Assembly: GCA_910587755.1 (NCBI GenBank)
Contig: CAJUNZ010000081.1
Coordinates: 1 to 13,397 of the forward strand
DNA length: 13,397 nt
Direction of reading: 5' to 3'
From: an uncultured Acetatifactor sp.
Lineage (GTDB): Bacteria > Bacillota > Clostridia > Lachnospirales > Lachnospiraceae
Both the position numbers and the translations under genes were made by a program. The notes under the pieces were generated by a model that was not told the DNA's origin, did no database searches, and worked only from the letters and a program-made list of their open reading frames with translations. Positions 13,354 through 13,397 of the stretch are shown piece after piece. Numbering within the stretch: the first letter of the stretch is position 1; each line of letters begins with the position of its first letter.

Positions 13354-13397
13354 AGATCGGAAGAGCGTCGTGTAGGGAAAGAGTGTAGATCTCGGTG
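13354..13397. other. Illumina TruSeq adapter sequence (artefact)
   Basis: The final 44 bases begin AGATCGGAAGAGCGTCGTG and continue through GGGAAAGAGTGTAGATCTC to the end. This is the reverse complement of the Illumina universal P5-side adapter, recognised from memory over its whole length. It is not genomic DNA. It marks the true end of assembled sequence and supplies a false stop codon to the preceding gene. Confidence 0.97.

Noticed and set aside
13355..13375. Natural C-terminus of the last glycosyltransferase
   Set aside because: The codons and the TAG fall inside Illumina adapter sequence, so the stop is artificial.

Overview
The window looks like the end of a chromosomal contig from a gut-type Clostridia species (Bacillota, most like Lachnospiraceae). 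This rests on strong GGAGG-type ribosome sites, A-tract-rich promoters with short intergenic gaps, a LoaP-type NusG paralogue heading a polysaccharide operon, and the Clostridial flavour of the sugar transferase and ACT proteins. No rRNA, tRNA, CRISPR array or insertion sequence was found. The last 44 bases are an Illumina sequencing adapter, not genome, so the biological sequence stops at 13353.

Left part (1-4086). A truncated chemoreceptor-like membrane sensor on the minus strand carries a near-complete amino-acid-binding dCache motif. It diverges from a cytoplasmic Sel1-repeat protein. Next come a small serine recombinase of the Hin/Pin/resolvase type, a short hairpin-rich stretch with a possible 58-residue ORF, and a minus-strand tandem ACT-domain protein.

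Control region (4087-4483). Almost 400 bases separate the divergent ACT gene from loaP. They hold a perfect 28-bp palindrome, a good sigma-A promoter with an extended -10 pointing at loaP, and a second cluster of related half-sites in the loaP leader. The right half of the palindrome and a 17-bp sequence in the second cluster form an exact inverted repeat flanking 138 bp that contain the promoter. With a serine recombinase nearby, a NusG paralogue as first gene and a polysaccharide operon behind it, this resembles the Bacteroides invertible-promoter/UpxY capsule arrangement. The proposed reading is a phase-variable, LoaP-driven exopolysaccharide operon in a Firmicute. It is an inference from sequence and needs read-level evidence of inversion.

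Operon (4484-13353). loaP is followed by a fused initiating phosphoglycosyltransferase/sugar-nucleotide SDR, a GT4 and a GT2 glycosyltransferase, a Wzy-type polymerase, a GT11 (alpha-1,2-fucosyltransferase-type) enzyme, a Wzx-type flippase, and a glycosyltransferase cut off by the contig end. From the fusion gene on, genes overlap or abut, as expected of one transcript. Together they describe a Wzx/Wzy-dependent pathway: load a sugar-phosphate on undecaprenyl phosphate, extend it, cap or branch it with fucose or a similar sugar, flip it and polymerise it. The fusion gene contains about 33 codons that appear to be read out of frame between two compensating single-base shifts.
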